Shown piece by piece: positions 35,729 through 48,734 of a DNA stretch of 64,000 bases. Origin of the DNA: Paramecium sonneborni (Eukaryota; Ciliophora; Oligohymenophorea; Peniculida; Parameciidae); assembly GCA_905182985.1 (NCBI GenBank), contig CAJJDN010000108.1, forward strand, positions 176,771 through 240,770. Direction: 5' to 3'. Position numbers and translations under genes: made by a program. The notes beneath the pieces were generated by a model. That model worked only from the letters and a program-made list of their open reading frames with translations. It did no database searches and was not told where the DNA came from. Within the stretch, counting starts at the first letter, position 1. Each line of letters starts with the position of its first letter.

Positions 35729-37181
35729 TCATTTTTTTTTGACTGGTAAATTAACTTCTTTCCATATTTTACATGTATTATCTTTAGATCCAGTAATGAT
35801 GATGTCTCCTTCATAGTTGAATGAGCAACTAAATATTTCGTCAGTATGTCCCTCTAATACTTGTAAACACTCTCCAGTTTCTGAACTAAAGAATTGATAG
35901 ATAAAAATAATACTAAATTCTGGCAGTATTATCTGCACTGGCAGTAATAATTTTATTTCCAGAGGGATTGAATTAAACTTTAGATATTTCTCCTTTATGT
36001 CCAAGTAATTAAGCAATACATTCCCCAGTATGAACATTATAAACTCTTCCTGTTGCATCAGCAGAGACTGTCACTAATCTAGTACCTAGAATAAATTAAA
36101 TAGAAAAACCTGTAGAATTAAAACAAATATCTTAAACTTCATCTTTATGTCCTCTTAAAGTTTCTATACATTTACCTGTTTTAATATCCCATATTTTACA
36201 TGTTCTAGATAAATAAATAAATATAATTACTTATCAATAGATCCAGTTGCACAATAATCACCTGTAAATTCAAATTAAGTACTTGAAATTTCACCTGTAT
36301 GTTCATCTAACATATGTATACACTCTCCTGATCTTACATCCCAAATCATTGCTGTTTTATCAAATGAGCCTGTCAATAGTTTATCTCCATCTGAATTAAA
36401 GTGTAAACTCACTATTTCTCCTTCATGTCCATCTAATCTTGCTATCTACTTTCCAGTTTCTACATCCCATAATCTTGCTGTTTTATCCATTGATCCTGTT
36501 GCCACTATTAAAGAATGAGGATCAAAAGATGTGCACACTATCTCATAATTGTGTCCTACTAAAGTCTATAGACATTTCCCTGAATTTGCATCCCATATTT
36601 TTGCTGTCTTATCAAATGATCCTGTTACTACCCGATCACTATCAATATATCTCTATTTTATTACCCAAATGGATTATTAAATGCTATACAATACACTACA
36701 TTCTTATGACCTTCTAGAGATACTATTTCCTCTCCCGTAAAAGTGTCCCATACTTTACAAGTTCTATCATAGCTACCTGTAATGAATCTATATTTGTATC
36801 TATTAATACTTGTCTCCATTTTTATTGAATGCACAATTTGTTAGAGGTAACATATGAGCTTTTAGTGTTTTGAATAATTCAAATTATTGCTCTTTTTTAG
36901 ATTCTATTTTTTCTATTAATTCTAATAATGCTTAGAAATTTACTTACTTCTTATTAAGGCTGCCAATTATGGTTTTCGATTCTCAGAAATTATTGGCTCT
37001 TCCATCACAATTTCTTCAACTAATTGATCTACATCTGTACTAATATTTTAGATTTCAAACTATACTCATTGCTTAAATTTAGCAAGTCAATAGATTTCGT
37101 TTCTTATTCTCCATTACTACGAATGTATTCTAAAATTATTCCAGGAGGATAATATCTTAAAAGAAACCTTTTAAGCTTCAT
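35729..37181 (-). CDS. DAW1: dynein assembly factor with WD repeats 1 (DAW1 / ODA16 / WDR69)
   Basis: Adaptor that carries outer-arm dynein on intraflagellar transport trains into cilia. Eight exons; introns 37035-37060, 36922-36947, 36788-36809, 36639-36664, 36205-36230, 36086-36109 and 35886-35913; 424 residues against ~415 in animals. The N-terminus [20 protein letters not shown] and [17 protein letters not shown] are diagnostic. WD repeats follow, each ending in GSxDxTxxx[66 protein letters not shown], a repeat with SADATGRVY, and [20 protein letters not shown] with [13 protein letters not shown]. Nearly every exon boundary is set by homology and closes in frame. Gene name is near certain. 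Confidence 0.97.
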
Positions 37182-37283
37182 TTTTTAAAAATTTAATATT
37201 TATGTATAGAATCATATATATACCTAATACATATACATATACGAACTAATTTTGATATATAAACTATAAATTTATATAAATTT

Positions 37284-39527
37284 TCATAAATCATTCTTCT
37301 CTCCTATTTAATTACCATTCCATTTCAATACTTCCTTTTTTTTTGGAGCAAATAGAATCTTTTCTAAATTCATGCAAGGTACCTAGATAGATAAAAGAAA
37401 TTTTTTACTTCAATAGCTAAACTTATAATACCACCTATAATAATTGTATAAACAATATCTGTAAGTGTAAAAAAAAGAATATGTGAATACTAGTAATAAA
37501 CTAATTAAGTTGAACTGAAAGTCATGAATAAAATAACAATGAAATGAGTTAAATACATACAAAATGAAATTCTAGCTATAGGTTACCAAAATGGATGTCC
37601 AAGTCTAATGATAAATGATTAATAATACATAAATCTAGATGGGTCATTTTTGCAACCTAAGAGAGCAGGTGTTATACATAATCCAACACCTAAAACAAAA
37701 AACACTCTATTGAATGCCTAATAAAAATATTAAGCTTATTGAGACCAAGCATTCATATCTTTTTATAAAGGAACAATAATCCATATAATAGTTTAAGTTA
37801 ATCCAATTCCTATTACATAAAAGAGAGTTCTGATAATTACACTATCTTTAATCTTTTAGGCTAAATCAACAATTTTTTTATTTTGTCCATTAATATAATT
37901 ACGATAGAAGAATCCAAAGAGTATGCCAATTAAATAAGGAGAAATTCTGACCCAAGGTTTATAATAAAAGACATCTTAATAATCTGGTTATGGTTTAGCA
38001 TTTGGTGCACCCATCTATAAATGATAATCATGAGAATAAGCAATATAATAAGCAGAGAAGATACTTCCTATTAGTAATAATACAATCAATGCTAATCCAA
38101 TCTTTTTATTTTTAGCATATATAATTAATAAGATTGGAGTAATAAGAAATATCTAAAAGTCATTTGATAAATACCAACCCCAACCAAAACAATAATTTAA
38201 TCCATTATTCTCATGTGAAAACATATTATCTATGAATAATAGATTCTTCCACCATTAATTATTACAAGTAGAAGTCATAGCTATATATTCATTCCATATA
38301 GGTCCATCAGACCAATAAACAGTTAATTACCAATAAACTAATATACAAAATGCATAAGTTGGCCATATTCTTAAGAATCTATGTAACCACATAGCAGGAA
38401 CTAATGTAAATTTTATTGTTCTTAATTTGGTTAATTTTTCCAATAATAATACAGCAGCTAAAAAACCTCCCACAAAAAAGAATGTATCTACAGCAAAATA
38501 TGCAGCTGGTGTAAGTGTTAACCATCCAGGTTCAGTTATTTTATAAGGGATATCTATGACATTAAAAGAATTAGATCCTCTAATTAATTAATCATGTCCA
38601 TAAATGACCCAAAATATTGATAATGCTCTTATTCCATTAAAAATCACAAAACCTGCATTCTCTCCTTTTGGTTCATTTATCTTAAATAATTTCTAATAAT
38701 TGTGAATAAAGGAAAAACTTAAAGCAAATCTTTCCCATGATGGCTCCTAATATTATTTAAATTTAATCTCTTCAAACTAGCCTTTACCACTCATAAATGC
38801 AGATTCCTAATTCTCCATGATTTCATTTTCTAATTTTATAAATTTTACTTACGAATTATTTCTGATCTCCTATAAAGTTAATTTACTGATTCCTTTAAAG
38901 ATTATTCTTCAAGTTTAGATTCATTTATTTTCTAGGCTGCTTTCTTTTTGATCTATATCTACAAATCATCTTGATAAGCTTTTTTTTTATTTTCTGCGAT
39001 AATTGAGAAAATGCTTCCAATGATATTTAAACCTATTAAGACTATGAACATAACAAGAGTCAAATAAGTTCCAACAGTCCATCTTGGATACATTTATTCA
39101 GGATCCTAATAGGAAACACTATCAATCATCGACTTATTGTATTAAAGATTCTAAGGAAACTATATATAAATACGGTTAGATTATTTATAAATTCTTTTGT
39201 TGGTTCATTGTAATTCTAAAGGTAATCCATTTCACAAAATATGGGTAAACAAAACCCCATATGTAGAGGTCTTCCTCCACTTACCATTCTTAGGTGAATA
39301 TAATGTAAATCAGTAGTATCTCTACAAACCAAATAAGAACCTAAATCTTAAAGGCCTTTTCCAGAGCTGAGAATTGTTTATGGTGATAAATTCTTTGGTA
39401 TTTATCCAGACATTATCGATTATTAAATGTTGTTGAAATATTCTTCGCATTTTTCATTATTATCACCATTTGTCTCAACTTATGCTACAAGCAATTGAAT
39501 GCATATCATAATTACAAGAAATTGCAT
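37284..39527 (-). CDS. NRF-6-type acyltransferase-3 membrane protein
   Basis: Multipass protein of the nose-resistant-to-fluoxetine / acyltransferase 3 family, which transfers acyl groups or moves lipophilic molecules; substrate unknown. Four exons; introns 39151-39173, 38830-38852 and 37383-37408; 723 residues. An N-terminal signal peptide (MQFLVIMICIQLLVAQ) is followed by a lumenal part with cysteines (CEEYFNNI, LVCRDTT, HMGFCLPIFC). The acyltransferase core starts with FNGIRALSIFWVIYGHD (conserved His) and continues YFAVDTFFFVGGFLAAVLLL, RFLRIWPTYAFCILVYW, NYCFGWGWYLSNDFQ and RISPYLIGILFG. The last exon, IEVPCMNLEKILFAP, matches the family's C-terminal pattern. Convergent with DAW1's upstream region; 102 bp between the two genes. 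Confidence 0.9.
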
Positions 39528-39859
39528 TCTTTAATTTTTTTATAAAAGAAAATTTGCTTTATATTAGTTTAAATAATAAAATTATTTGTAATTCTTTTTT
39601 ATTTTTAGTATAATAATCAAATAAATGATCTAAAATAATAGCATCAACTTAAAGAAATAATGTTATATAGGATTTCTATTATTTCTATGTTATCATAATC
39701 AATACAAATTCATCTGTTAATTATGATGCTGGAATTTAATTAGAAATAAGCTAGATGAATAAAATAAGAAAGAGAAAAAAAAAGTTAATAGATAATGTAT
39801 TAAAAAATATATGATTAGTATTCTATTTAATTATATATATAATGTTTGTAAAATTGATA
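39528..39859. other. AT-rich intergenic stretch
   Basis: About 330 bases upstream of the acyltransferase. One minus frame here has a hydrophobic stretch (FFLFLILFIQLI) but no usable start and meets TGA at the real gene start; I read it as non-coding. Confidence 0.4.
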
Positions 39860-41923
39860 TCATGATGATTAGGTGCTATCAAACCATTCTCTTAAGGTTT
39901 CTGGACAATGTTAAGCTGACATTCCACCATTTTATTTATTCAATTCTTCATCATAAATAAAACAAGTTAAGACAGCATCACAAGCCATTGAATAAATACT
40001 CATGAATAGAATAGCCACCATATAAGCAATAATGAAACAAACAATTGATGGTACAACTGGTGATGCTAGTTCTGTTTTATAGGGTTCTACATTGATAAAG
40101 ATTTCATAAGAAAATAAGACAGTAGCAAAACCTACAAATAATTTACCAATCTATAAATATATATAAAATGTATTACAAATGTAAAGATAGCACCAATCCC
40201 AGAGACTAAACTATATCTCATAGTATTTGCCCATATTGATTCAAAAGCATCTTTAGCTGCTGGACAAAAACTTTTGCTTGTTAATGCAATTTATATGTAT
40301 GCATTTTTATTTAGAAATTCAATGAATCTTTCAAAACAAGCTACTAAACATGAAAGACAATCTAAAATGCATTTTGTACATTTATTATCACCTGACATCT
40401 TTTTAGCCTAATACTTTGCATATTCCAACATTAATCTAATAAATTAAACAACAGCTAATATGAAAGAACCAAATGCTAAAGATCCAAGATGATAACGAAA
40501 TGCCCAATATATACTTTTAAATAAATTACCAGTATAAGATTATCCTGGTCCTTAATTAAAATACCAAATGCAAACTGAACAACCAATTATGAATTAATTT
40601 AAAGCTAATAAAAAGGCTTGCTTCCACAATCCACCGAACATAAAATAATAAACCATATTTCTCGTAGTGTTATCAAATGTTACAGTAGCAAAAGGAGTGC
40701 TACCATCTCCTTTAATATCTCCAAGTCCAACTATGTATCTAATAAATTAATCATATTTAATTACACAACTGAAACTATCCACCACACCCATAATATTCCT
40801 AAACAAATTCCAATTATTGGAGGTACAATCATAACAGAAAAGTTGTCTCTCACATAAAGAGTGGCAGTTTTCACTACTCCAATTGCCAATCTTATTTTAT
40901 TAAAAATGCAAATGAATGCAATGATTGAAAATATAATCCAAGCTATTTCGATGTAAAACAAATATTCCAAAGCTTTGGCATTATCTGCTGCATTAGTAGA
41001 ACTTGCTGAAGCCGATTATGAATAATCACTATAAAAATAATATTATTTAACATTCTTTACTTTAGATAATATAAATGCTAATCCCAAGTATATCCTGCCA
41101 AAACTGATATTCCTACAAAGTAAAGTAAGATTGTCAACCATACAAATATACCACCTAAATATCTCAGAATTAACATATAAATCATTCTAACATAAATATA
41201 CTTTATTACCCTAAACCAAATGCTATAAAAAAAGATGCCAATATTATATATTTTGCAATAGAAAGATCGTATAGCCAAGAAGTCAATCTGTTTAAATCAA
41301 TGGATGAACTAAAATTTGAAGTTTAATTCAATATTTCTAAAGCAGTACTTGGAAAACATGCTCTAGAAAATATAGGTTAACTTCCATATAAGCAAATCCA
41401 ATTTTCAGGCTTACTTGCTTAACTTGTTATTTAGTCAACGTAGTTCTACATTGATGTTACAGATGTGAAATCAAAAGTAACAGATGTGTCTACTGATACT
41501 TTTGTACAATCTCTAGGACAGGTTGTGATATTTTTATTTGTTTAACATTTAACAGTATCTGATGTATTTGCAGGACATCTTTCTACACATACTGTCTTAT
41601 TATAATAATCAGGATGAATGATAGGAAAGAATAATAATGGATAGTCAGGTAAATCCAAATCACATGCATTGCCTAAATCTAACAAATAACAATACCATCT
41701 GAATCATAAGCTGCTAATATTCTCTCTGGTTTACCTAATGAGTATCCTGTAATAGCAATATACCTATATTATAATTATTAATAACTTACCACATAAAAAT
41801 GAATGATGCTATAAATAATAAACAGCATATAATATCAGTGCAATGACGATCTGGCAAAGGTCCATTCATTAATCGTGAATCTATTGGTTTTGCTTGTTTC
41901 TCAGAAACATCTTAAACTTTCAT
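39860..41923 (-). CDS. choline transporter-like protein (SLC44/CTL)
   Basis: Polytopic membrane protein of the SLC44 family, choline or ethanolamine carriers. Seven exons; introns 41764-41789, 41673-41695, 41187-41209, 41029-41060, 40739-40764 and 40151-40176; 635 residues. The N-terminus has PLPDRHCTDIICCLLFIASF (hallmark start with first helix), then YSLGKPERILAAYDSDG, a large loop rich in cysteine (TVCVERCPANTSDTVKCQ, ITTCPRDC), helices LAIGVVKTATLYVRDNFSVM and MIVPPIIGICLGILWVWWIV, and the signature SLAFGSFILAVVQFIRLMLE with ALTSKSFCPAAKDAFESIWA. The C-terminus has DAVLTCFIYDEELNKQNGG. The start is the ATG before the conserved DRHCTD block. Confidence 0.93.
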
Positions 41924-41993
41924 TAGTATAAGTAAATAATAATAATATATATTTATCCAATAAAAATACTATTAATTAATATACACAATCTTT

Positions 41994-42497
41994 TCAATTT
42001 TTCTTTGTAACTTCATTCTTTTCAAGATATTCTAAAAACATTTTTCTTTCTACCTAACTTAGTAGATCTAAAAACATAGAAAATAAACAAATCCCTCCAG
42101 CAAGTTTTTATGCTTTGATCAATTAACCACTCTCCTTGGCTTTTAATTACATTCCACTATAAATTATTGCACAATTAATTATTCCAGATACTGTATTTGA
42201 TGCCCAATACTAGTCAAATCCAAAATTTCTTATTAATATACCTGTACTAATTTCATTCAATAATTAATGTGTAAATCCTGTTAATAATCCATAGAAACAA
42301 TATAAATTTGAATAGATTAATCTTGATTGATGTTTTTATAAGGCTTTTGCAATCCCATAAAAAAATCCACAGAATCCAATTGCAAAAGTGTTTGATATGA
42401 TTCGATATTAAGATGAAGGTCGTGGAAATAAATATTGTTAATAGATTTCCTATGTATCTAATGATGGCATTTATTTTCGAAGGTCTATAATAGGCAT
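41994..42497 (-). CDS. small membrane protein, 167 aa, unknown
   Basis: One exon, 168 codons, ATG complement 42495-42497 to TGA complement 41994-41996. A polar N-terminus with PRPSSQYRIISN is followed by a glycine-rich hydrophobic segment (FAIGFCGFFYGIAKAL), another around YCFYGLLTGFTHQLLN, then SNTVSGIINCAIIYSGMQL and KLAGGICLFSMFLDLL. The glycine pattern recalls small Tim17/22/23-like inner-membrane proteins, but the key motifs of that family are not clear, so no name is given. The stop lies 71 bp upstream of the SLC44 start; both genes run the same way. Confidence 0.7.
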
Positions 42498-42744
42498 TAT
42501 ATGTTCAGATAATTATATAGATAAATTAATTAATGATTTAGATTGCTGATCATCATTTATTATTTTATTTTCATGTAAAATGATTGAGAATTTGTATTTA
42601 GAGTAATTAATTACATTTTAGGAGTGATAAATTATGATTTATATATGGATATTGATAATTTAGGATGGATTATTACAAAATAAATGATGTAAGAGATAAG
42701 ATTTATATATTAAGAATTTAAATAAATAAATAAATAAATAATAA

Positions 42745-44125
42745 ATGATATCTATTTTAATTGGATTGTTTAGTTTAGTAGTTTGTTAAGGTGATATATA
42801 AACAACAGTTTAGACAGGTATAAATAGTTTAGAATAAATTGCATAGATTTTTATAAATAATTATTGGGTGCAGAACCTAAATAATATATAGAAACAGGAT
42901 ATGTTACATTAAAGGACTTAGAAGATGGATAGACAGCTATGGGAGAAATGTTTTACCATATGTTTTTAAAGCAAGGAACAATGAGTTTAGACTAAATAAA
43001 ATAGGATGATATTTTAGTAATTTGGTTAAATGGTGGTCCAGGTTGTTCATCATAATATGGAAACTTTTAAGAAATCGGTCCTTATTAAATAATAGAGGAG
43101 AGTAAGGACAAATTTAAAGTAGTGGAGAGAGTAATAATAAATTACTATTGAAATAGCCATATTCTTGGAATAAATTGACACATCAACTATTTGTAGATTA
43201 ACCATTAAGAGTAGGAATGAGTGGAGCAAAAGATGGTTTTGTAGTTTCAAATACTGAGACTGCTGCAAAATACTTTGTGAATTTCTTAAGAATTTTGTAT
43301 AATAAGCACACAATTCTATAGAGAACATAATTGTATATAATGGGAGAAAGTTTTGCAGGACATTATATACCAGCAATATCATTATAAATATTAAGATAAA
43401 ATCTAACAATAGTAAATTTTAAGGGGATAGCAATAGGAGATGGATGGACCTAACCATTTTAATAGTTTTCTTAATATGCTTCATATTTATATACAATTGG
43501 AACAATAACTGAGAGATAATTTAAAATAATCTAGGATGATATTGCCATAGGACAAAATGCAATATTGGATGGAGATATGAAATTAGCATATCAATAATTC
43601 GATCTCTTATCTGATGATAAAACAATAAATATGACAGGAAGAATCAATGTGTACAATTTCAGAAAATACTAAGAATAAGATGTAGAGGATACAACTCATG
43701 AGAAGTTCTTGAACTTTTATTTAAAGACTTAATTTAAAGCACCCAATAGTAAAACTGTATTTGAAGGATGTGATGGACCTACTTATGATGCATTTGCTTT
43801 AGATATTCCAACAAGTAGAAAGGGTGATATTGAAATTCTACTTAAATATAATATAAGAGTGCTTCTATTCAATGGATAGTTAGATTATATAGTCAATACT
43901 CCTGGAGCTGTTATGTGGATGAGTTAATTGAATTGGGAGAAGATTGGACTTTGGAAAAATACTAAAAAAGAAATGATTGTTGTTGACAATGAAACTTAAG
44001 GAACATGGAAACAATATGATAATTTCATATATGCTACCATTTACACAGCAGGACATATGGTTCCTACTGATAATCCTGAAGGAGCATATGCAATGTTAGA
44101 TAAATATTTAACGATAAAAAAATGA
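42745..44125 (+). CDS. serine carboxypeptidase (peptidase family S10)
   Basis: Lysosomal/secreted exopeptidase with a Ser-Asp-His triad. Exons 42745-42817, 42847-43130 and 43157-44125 (introns of 29 and 26 nt); 441 residues. A signal peptide (MISILIGLFSLVVCQGD) is followed by [29 protein letters not shown] (the S10 [10 protein letters not shown] oxyanion block), PYSWNKLTHQLFVDQP, IMGESFAGHYIPAISL (nucleophile serine), VLLFNGQLDYIVNTPGAVMW (catalytic Asp) and YTAGHMVPTDNPEGAYAMLD (catalytic His). All three triad residues are present, so it should be active. Its stop is 2 bp from the stop of the convergent Na+/H+ exchanger. Resembles CPVL and cathepsin A, but I would not choose between them. 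Confidence 0.95.
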
Positions 44126-44127
44126 AA

Positions 44128-45982
44128 TCATAAATCATTGTTATTTTAAGATATCTAAGTTATCAAATTTGGTTAATTTGATTATTCATCTAAATCATCT
44201 ATTCCTTCTATCAAGGATTCTGTTCGAAAATTATTATTATTATTATTATTATTAGCTGAAACATAAAATATTATATTTTAATTTCCTGTAAACTTTGATT
44301 GAAACTATGAAACTAAACCAATCTTATTGTAATTATCTTCATCTTGTGATTTTTATTATTACTATTGAAGAATCTCTGATTTTCTATTTTTATAATTAAA
44401 AATCATCCAATATTTAAAATAATGATCATCTAGATATTTAAATTTATTTTAAATTTCTCTATGATATTAACTATCCATTTCATTATTATTATCTAATAAC
44501 TTACTATTTAAATCTACTACTTTTTTTTGTAAATTTATTTTTATATAAAATGGCATCATGGCTCCTAGGATGATAGTAGTAATGATAACCATAAATAAGA
44601 CAGTAGTTTTTATGACTTCTACTTAATACCTTTCATCAGAATTAGAGATTTATAATTTAGTAATCAAAGCATATGCCACTGATCCTCTAATTAATCCAGC
44701 AAACCAAATAATATTAAGTTCTTAAAGGGATAGTTTAAATTTCTACTTTCCCTTAATTAAATAAACTATTCCTGATAGAACTGCCATAGATATACCCCTG
44801 GAAATAAAACAAATCAATAATTCCAATACCAAAAATGTCCAACTACATTTTGGTTTTTCTATCACATCATCTGAATTAGTATATCCTGATAATATCCACA
44901 TTGATAGTCCTAAATAAATATAGATGAAGGCTTCGCATATTAAAGAAAGTGTTGAAACAGTAATTCTATATTATTCTATACTCATTTTTACTTTGATGCA
45001 ACCTATCCCAAATTGGATAAATTATATATATTGTAATAAGCCATTAAAGCTCCAGTAGCTAACACTGATAGAACTCCACTTAAACCAAGTAATTCACAAA
45101 CTGTGAAACTACCATATGCGATGTATATTATTATTGCCATTTCTAATATTACTGATTCTGTTATGAATCTAAAATATTTGAAAAATATAGATGCCAATAC
45201 TCCAAACAATAACCCAACTACTAAACTACAAAAGAATTCCAAAATAAATAGAAAACAGAACTCTAATGAGACTGTAAATATTGTATCATGTTTCCCTGAT
45301 AATAAATCTACAGATATATATAGAATTATAGAAACAGCATCATTAACCATTCCCTCACCAAATACTACACTAAATAATTAAGGATATTTATTAGGTTTTA
45401 TCATTGTCAAAGCTGCTACAGAATCAGTGGCACAAATGGTTGCTGAAAATAACATTATTTACTCTGTTGTTAATTTTATTGTAGTATCACTTCCCCAAAT
45501 TTTAATTAAATCTATATAGAATCAAAAATTTATTCAAACCTCCATCACTTATTAAAAATGTCATGCTTACTATCAACAAGAAAGTCAATAATGTACCAAA
45601 CAATCCAAATAAATTAATGTATAAAAAATTTTAAAAGAATCTATTCTCTTATAAATATATATACCTTCTTTTATTTAAATTGTATCCACCTGCAAATATG
45701 ATAATTGGTAACAATATGTAGAAGAAGAATGATTCATTAAATTCGTACTAGTTTATTAACTTTATTTACAATATAATACAATGTTCCTCTATAAATCAAT
45801 GTAAACATCCCTCCTGCTATTATTCCCAAAATAATTCCTAATCCTGTCTCATGTATAAAATGGATCTATTCATCATCAATTCATCTTACATGTTTATGTT
45901 CAAAATATGATCCTGCTGTTGCATATATAAACAAAATTAATAGGATTGTAAAAGACACTACACCAAAAGAAGTTTCTGACAT
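44128..45982 (-). CDS. Na+/H+ exchanger (NHE/CPA1 family)
   Basis: Cation-proton antiporter. Six exons; introns 45866-45889, 45748-45769, 45641-45664, 45512-45539 and 44966-44991; 576 residues from the ATG at 45980-45982. Features in order: helix 1 FGVVSFTILLILFIYATAG, HETGLGIILGIIAGG, NESFFFYILLPIIIFAGGYN (the FFxxLLPPI motif of NHEs), LFSATICATDSVAAL, VVFGEGMVNDAVSIILYISV (NDAV core with the acidic residue), GLSGVLSVLATGALMA, and IIWFAGLIRGSVAYALI (the GLRGAVAYAL motif). The ~130-residue cytosolic tail is polar with an Asn run. Upstream in the same frame lies a TGA at 46031-46033, taken as the stop of the preceding gene. Probably NHE8/7-like or plasma-membrane type; unresolved. Confidence 0.93.
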
Positions 45983-46030
45983 TAAATTAATTATATTATG
46001 TTAGAATAAATTGATGAGTCCATAGATATT

Positions 46031-46430
46031 TCAATAAACTTGAAATCTCTTCAACAATCTAGTAAATTCAATATTATCCAAAGATCGGAATCCTGAACCA
46101 AAAATAAGTTTACTTAAATTACCCAAAACAAAAACTACTTCAAAATTAATCACCATTTTTTGGTATAACTAATTTGAGGATAAAACTTATGAATTCTCCT
46201 CAAATTTTAATGAAACTTTAACTTTGGGAGATATAAGTAATTGGCTCACCATCAAATGGAAAGAAACAAATCTACCATAAATTGACGCATAATCAACTTA
46301 ATTTTATTTACCTAAGAAAAAGTTCGGAAAACCTAATGAAGATTTTCCATGTATTTTAATAATAATAATTGTAATTAGCTTTTAGGAATGAACTTTCCCT
46401 AAAGGATTGCAATTAATGCACTTTTGCTCT
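46031..46430 (-). CDS. 3' part of an unresolved small gene
   Basis: A minus-strand frame without TGA for about 133 codons, from near 46430 to TGA at 46031-46033, reading for example CINCNPLGKVHSQKL, GKSSLGFPNFFLGKQNQVDY, FHLMVSQLLISPKVKVSLKF and RSLDNIEFTRLLKRFQVY. It ends 48 bp before the exchanger start, the spacing usual here. The 5' end is unclear: a 20-nt intron (near 46424-46443) and further exons up to about 46560 are plausible. The part from 46306 rightward is repeated by join 5. No family recognised. Confidence 0.4.
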
Positions 46431-48734
46431 CAAAGTTAAATTTATAACTCGCAATTCTATACCTTCAAAAAAAAAGGAGTTTCAAATATCTTATAATAAT
46501 TCTCTATAGAAAGAATAGCGCTTTGAAATCACTGTTTCAAAGAAGAAAAAATAAAACAACTAATTATTTTGTTTTTGCTATAGTGGTGAATGAAAATAAA
46601 TTATATAATTATAAAAAAATTAAATCAATATATTACTGTTAAAATTTGAATAATATGGATAAGCAAATGATTTTCAGTTTTCAAACTTAAAAACCTAAAA
46701 TTAGAGAATAGGTTAAAAGATTAGAATATTTTCAATAAGAATTATCATAAATTTAAGATCTTTCAAGACAAAATAGATCCAAAAGTTCAACAGATATGTA
46801 TAGTATCACTACAGCAGATAGTAGATAATATTAAGGTTATTATGAGGAAGTATCTGCATTTGCTTTACCAAAAAAAGATATTTTTAGTTAATCTTTAAAT
46901 AAAATCCAAATAAATTAACAAAACAAAGAAATATAAACTGAAATTCTACCCAAACCAAAGTTAGAGATTTTATAAGAAAATGTCATGTAGTTACAATTAT
47001 AAAAGGAAGAGATATTTAATTAGATTAAAACAATAAAAAAAGAAAATGGATTATTAATTTCTTAAAATAAATCATATGAAATAGAAATAAATGCATAGAA
47101 AAACAAAATAAATGAGTTAATTAATGAGTAAAATGATAAAGAATAATTTTATTAATAGACAATGTAACAATAAAATTGGTAAATAAAACAATTAACAAGT
47201 GAGTTATAATAATTATACAATAAATAATAACAACTGAATAATTTAGAAGGTAATAATTCAATTTAATTGTTTTTGGCTTAACTATCATAAGTTGAATAGG
47301 AGAATATTGTTTTAGCTTTGAAAGAAGTGATAAAGATTAATAAAAATGATAGATTATAAGTGATTTAAGATTGGATTAATATTTAGGATATAAAAGAAGA
47401 AATAATTAATATGAAGAAGCATCACAATATAAAATTGAAAGAAGTAAGTATTTTGATAAAATATGTTTTAGCTTATGGAATAAATAAAAATTCTATAAAA
47501 TGATTAAATGATTGAGCCANATTTACCTAAGAAAAAGTTCGGAAAACCTAATGAAGATTTTCCATGTATTTTAATAATAATAATTGTAATTAGCTTTTAG
47601 GAATGAACTTTCCCTAAAGGATTGCAATTAATGCACTTTTGCTCTCAAAGTTAAATTTATAACTCGCAATTCTATACCTTCAAAAAAAAAGGAGTTTCAA
47701 ATATCTTATAATAATTCTCTATAGAAAGAATAGCGCTTTGAAATCACTGTTTCAAAGAAGAAAAAATAAAACAACTAATTATTTTGTTTTTGCTATAGTG
47801 GTGAATGAAAATAAATTATATAATTATAAAAAAATTAAATCAATATATTACTGTTAAAATTTGAATAATATGGATAAGCAAATGATTTTCAGTTTTCAAA
47901 CTTAAAAACCTAAAATTAGAGAATAGGTTAAAAGATTAGAATATTTTCAATAAGAATTATCATAAATTTAAGATCTTTCAAGACAAAATAGATCCAAAAG
48001 TTCAACAGATATGTATAGTATCACTACAGCAGATAGTAGATAATATTAAGGTTATTATGAGGAAGTATCTGCATTTGCTTTACCAAAAAAAGATATTTTT
48101 AGTTAATCTTTAAATAAAATCCAAATAAATTAACAAAACAAAGAAATATAAACTGAAATTCTACCCAAACCAAAGTTAGAGATTTTATAAGAAAATGTCA
48201 TGTAGTTACAATTATAAAAGGAAGAGATATTTAATTAGATTAAAACAATAAAAAAAGAAAATGGATTATTAATTTCTTAAAATAAATCATATGAAATAGA
48301 AATAAATGCATAGAAAAACAAAATAAATGAGTTAATTAATGAGTAAAATGATAAAGAATAATTTTATTAATAGACAATGTAACAATAAAATTGGTAAATA
48401 AAACAATTAACAAGTGAGTTATAATAATTATACAATAAATAATAACAACTGAATAATTTAGAAGGTAATAATTCAATTTAATTGTTTTTGGCTTAACTAT
48501 CATAAGTTGAATAGGAGAATATTGTTTTAGCTTTGAAAGAAGTGATAAAGATTAATAAAAATGATAGATTATAAGTGATTTAAGATTGGATTAATATTTA
48601 GGATATAAAAGAAGAAATAATTAATATGAAGAAGCATCACAATATAAAATTGAAAGAAGTAAGTATTTTGATAAAATATGTTTTAGCTTATGGAATAAAT
48701 AAAAATTCTATAAAATGATTAAATGATTGAGCCA
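46306..48734 (+). repeat. 1,214-bp direct duplication around a single N (join 5)
   Basis: 46306-47519 recurs as 47521-48734 with N at 47520. It carries the start of the coiled-coil gene and the 5' part of the unresolved minus gene. The left copy is continuous with the exchanger side, the right with the IFT52 side. Confidence 0.93.
46655..47519 (+). other. truncated duplicate of the coiled-coil gene (assembly copy)
   Basis: Same start and exon 1 as 47870-48983, cut 20 codons into exon 2 by the N. Not an independent gene. Confidence 0.85.

Larger units (their letters stand above)
33249..35815 (+). repeat. 1,283-bp direct duplication around a single N (join 4)
   Basis: 33249-34531 recurs as 34533-35815 with N at 34532. 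It holds the 3' part of the HTH gene, the whole glutaredoxin and the last ~87 bases of DAW1. The left copy continues the HTH gene; the right copy continues DAW1. Confidence 0.93.
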
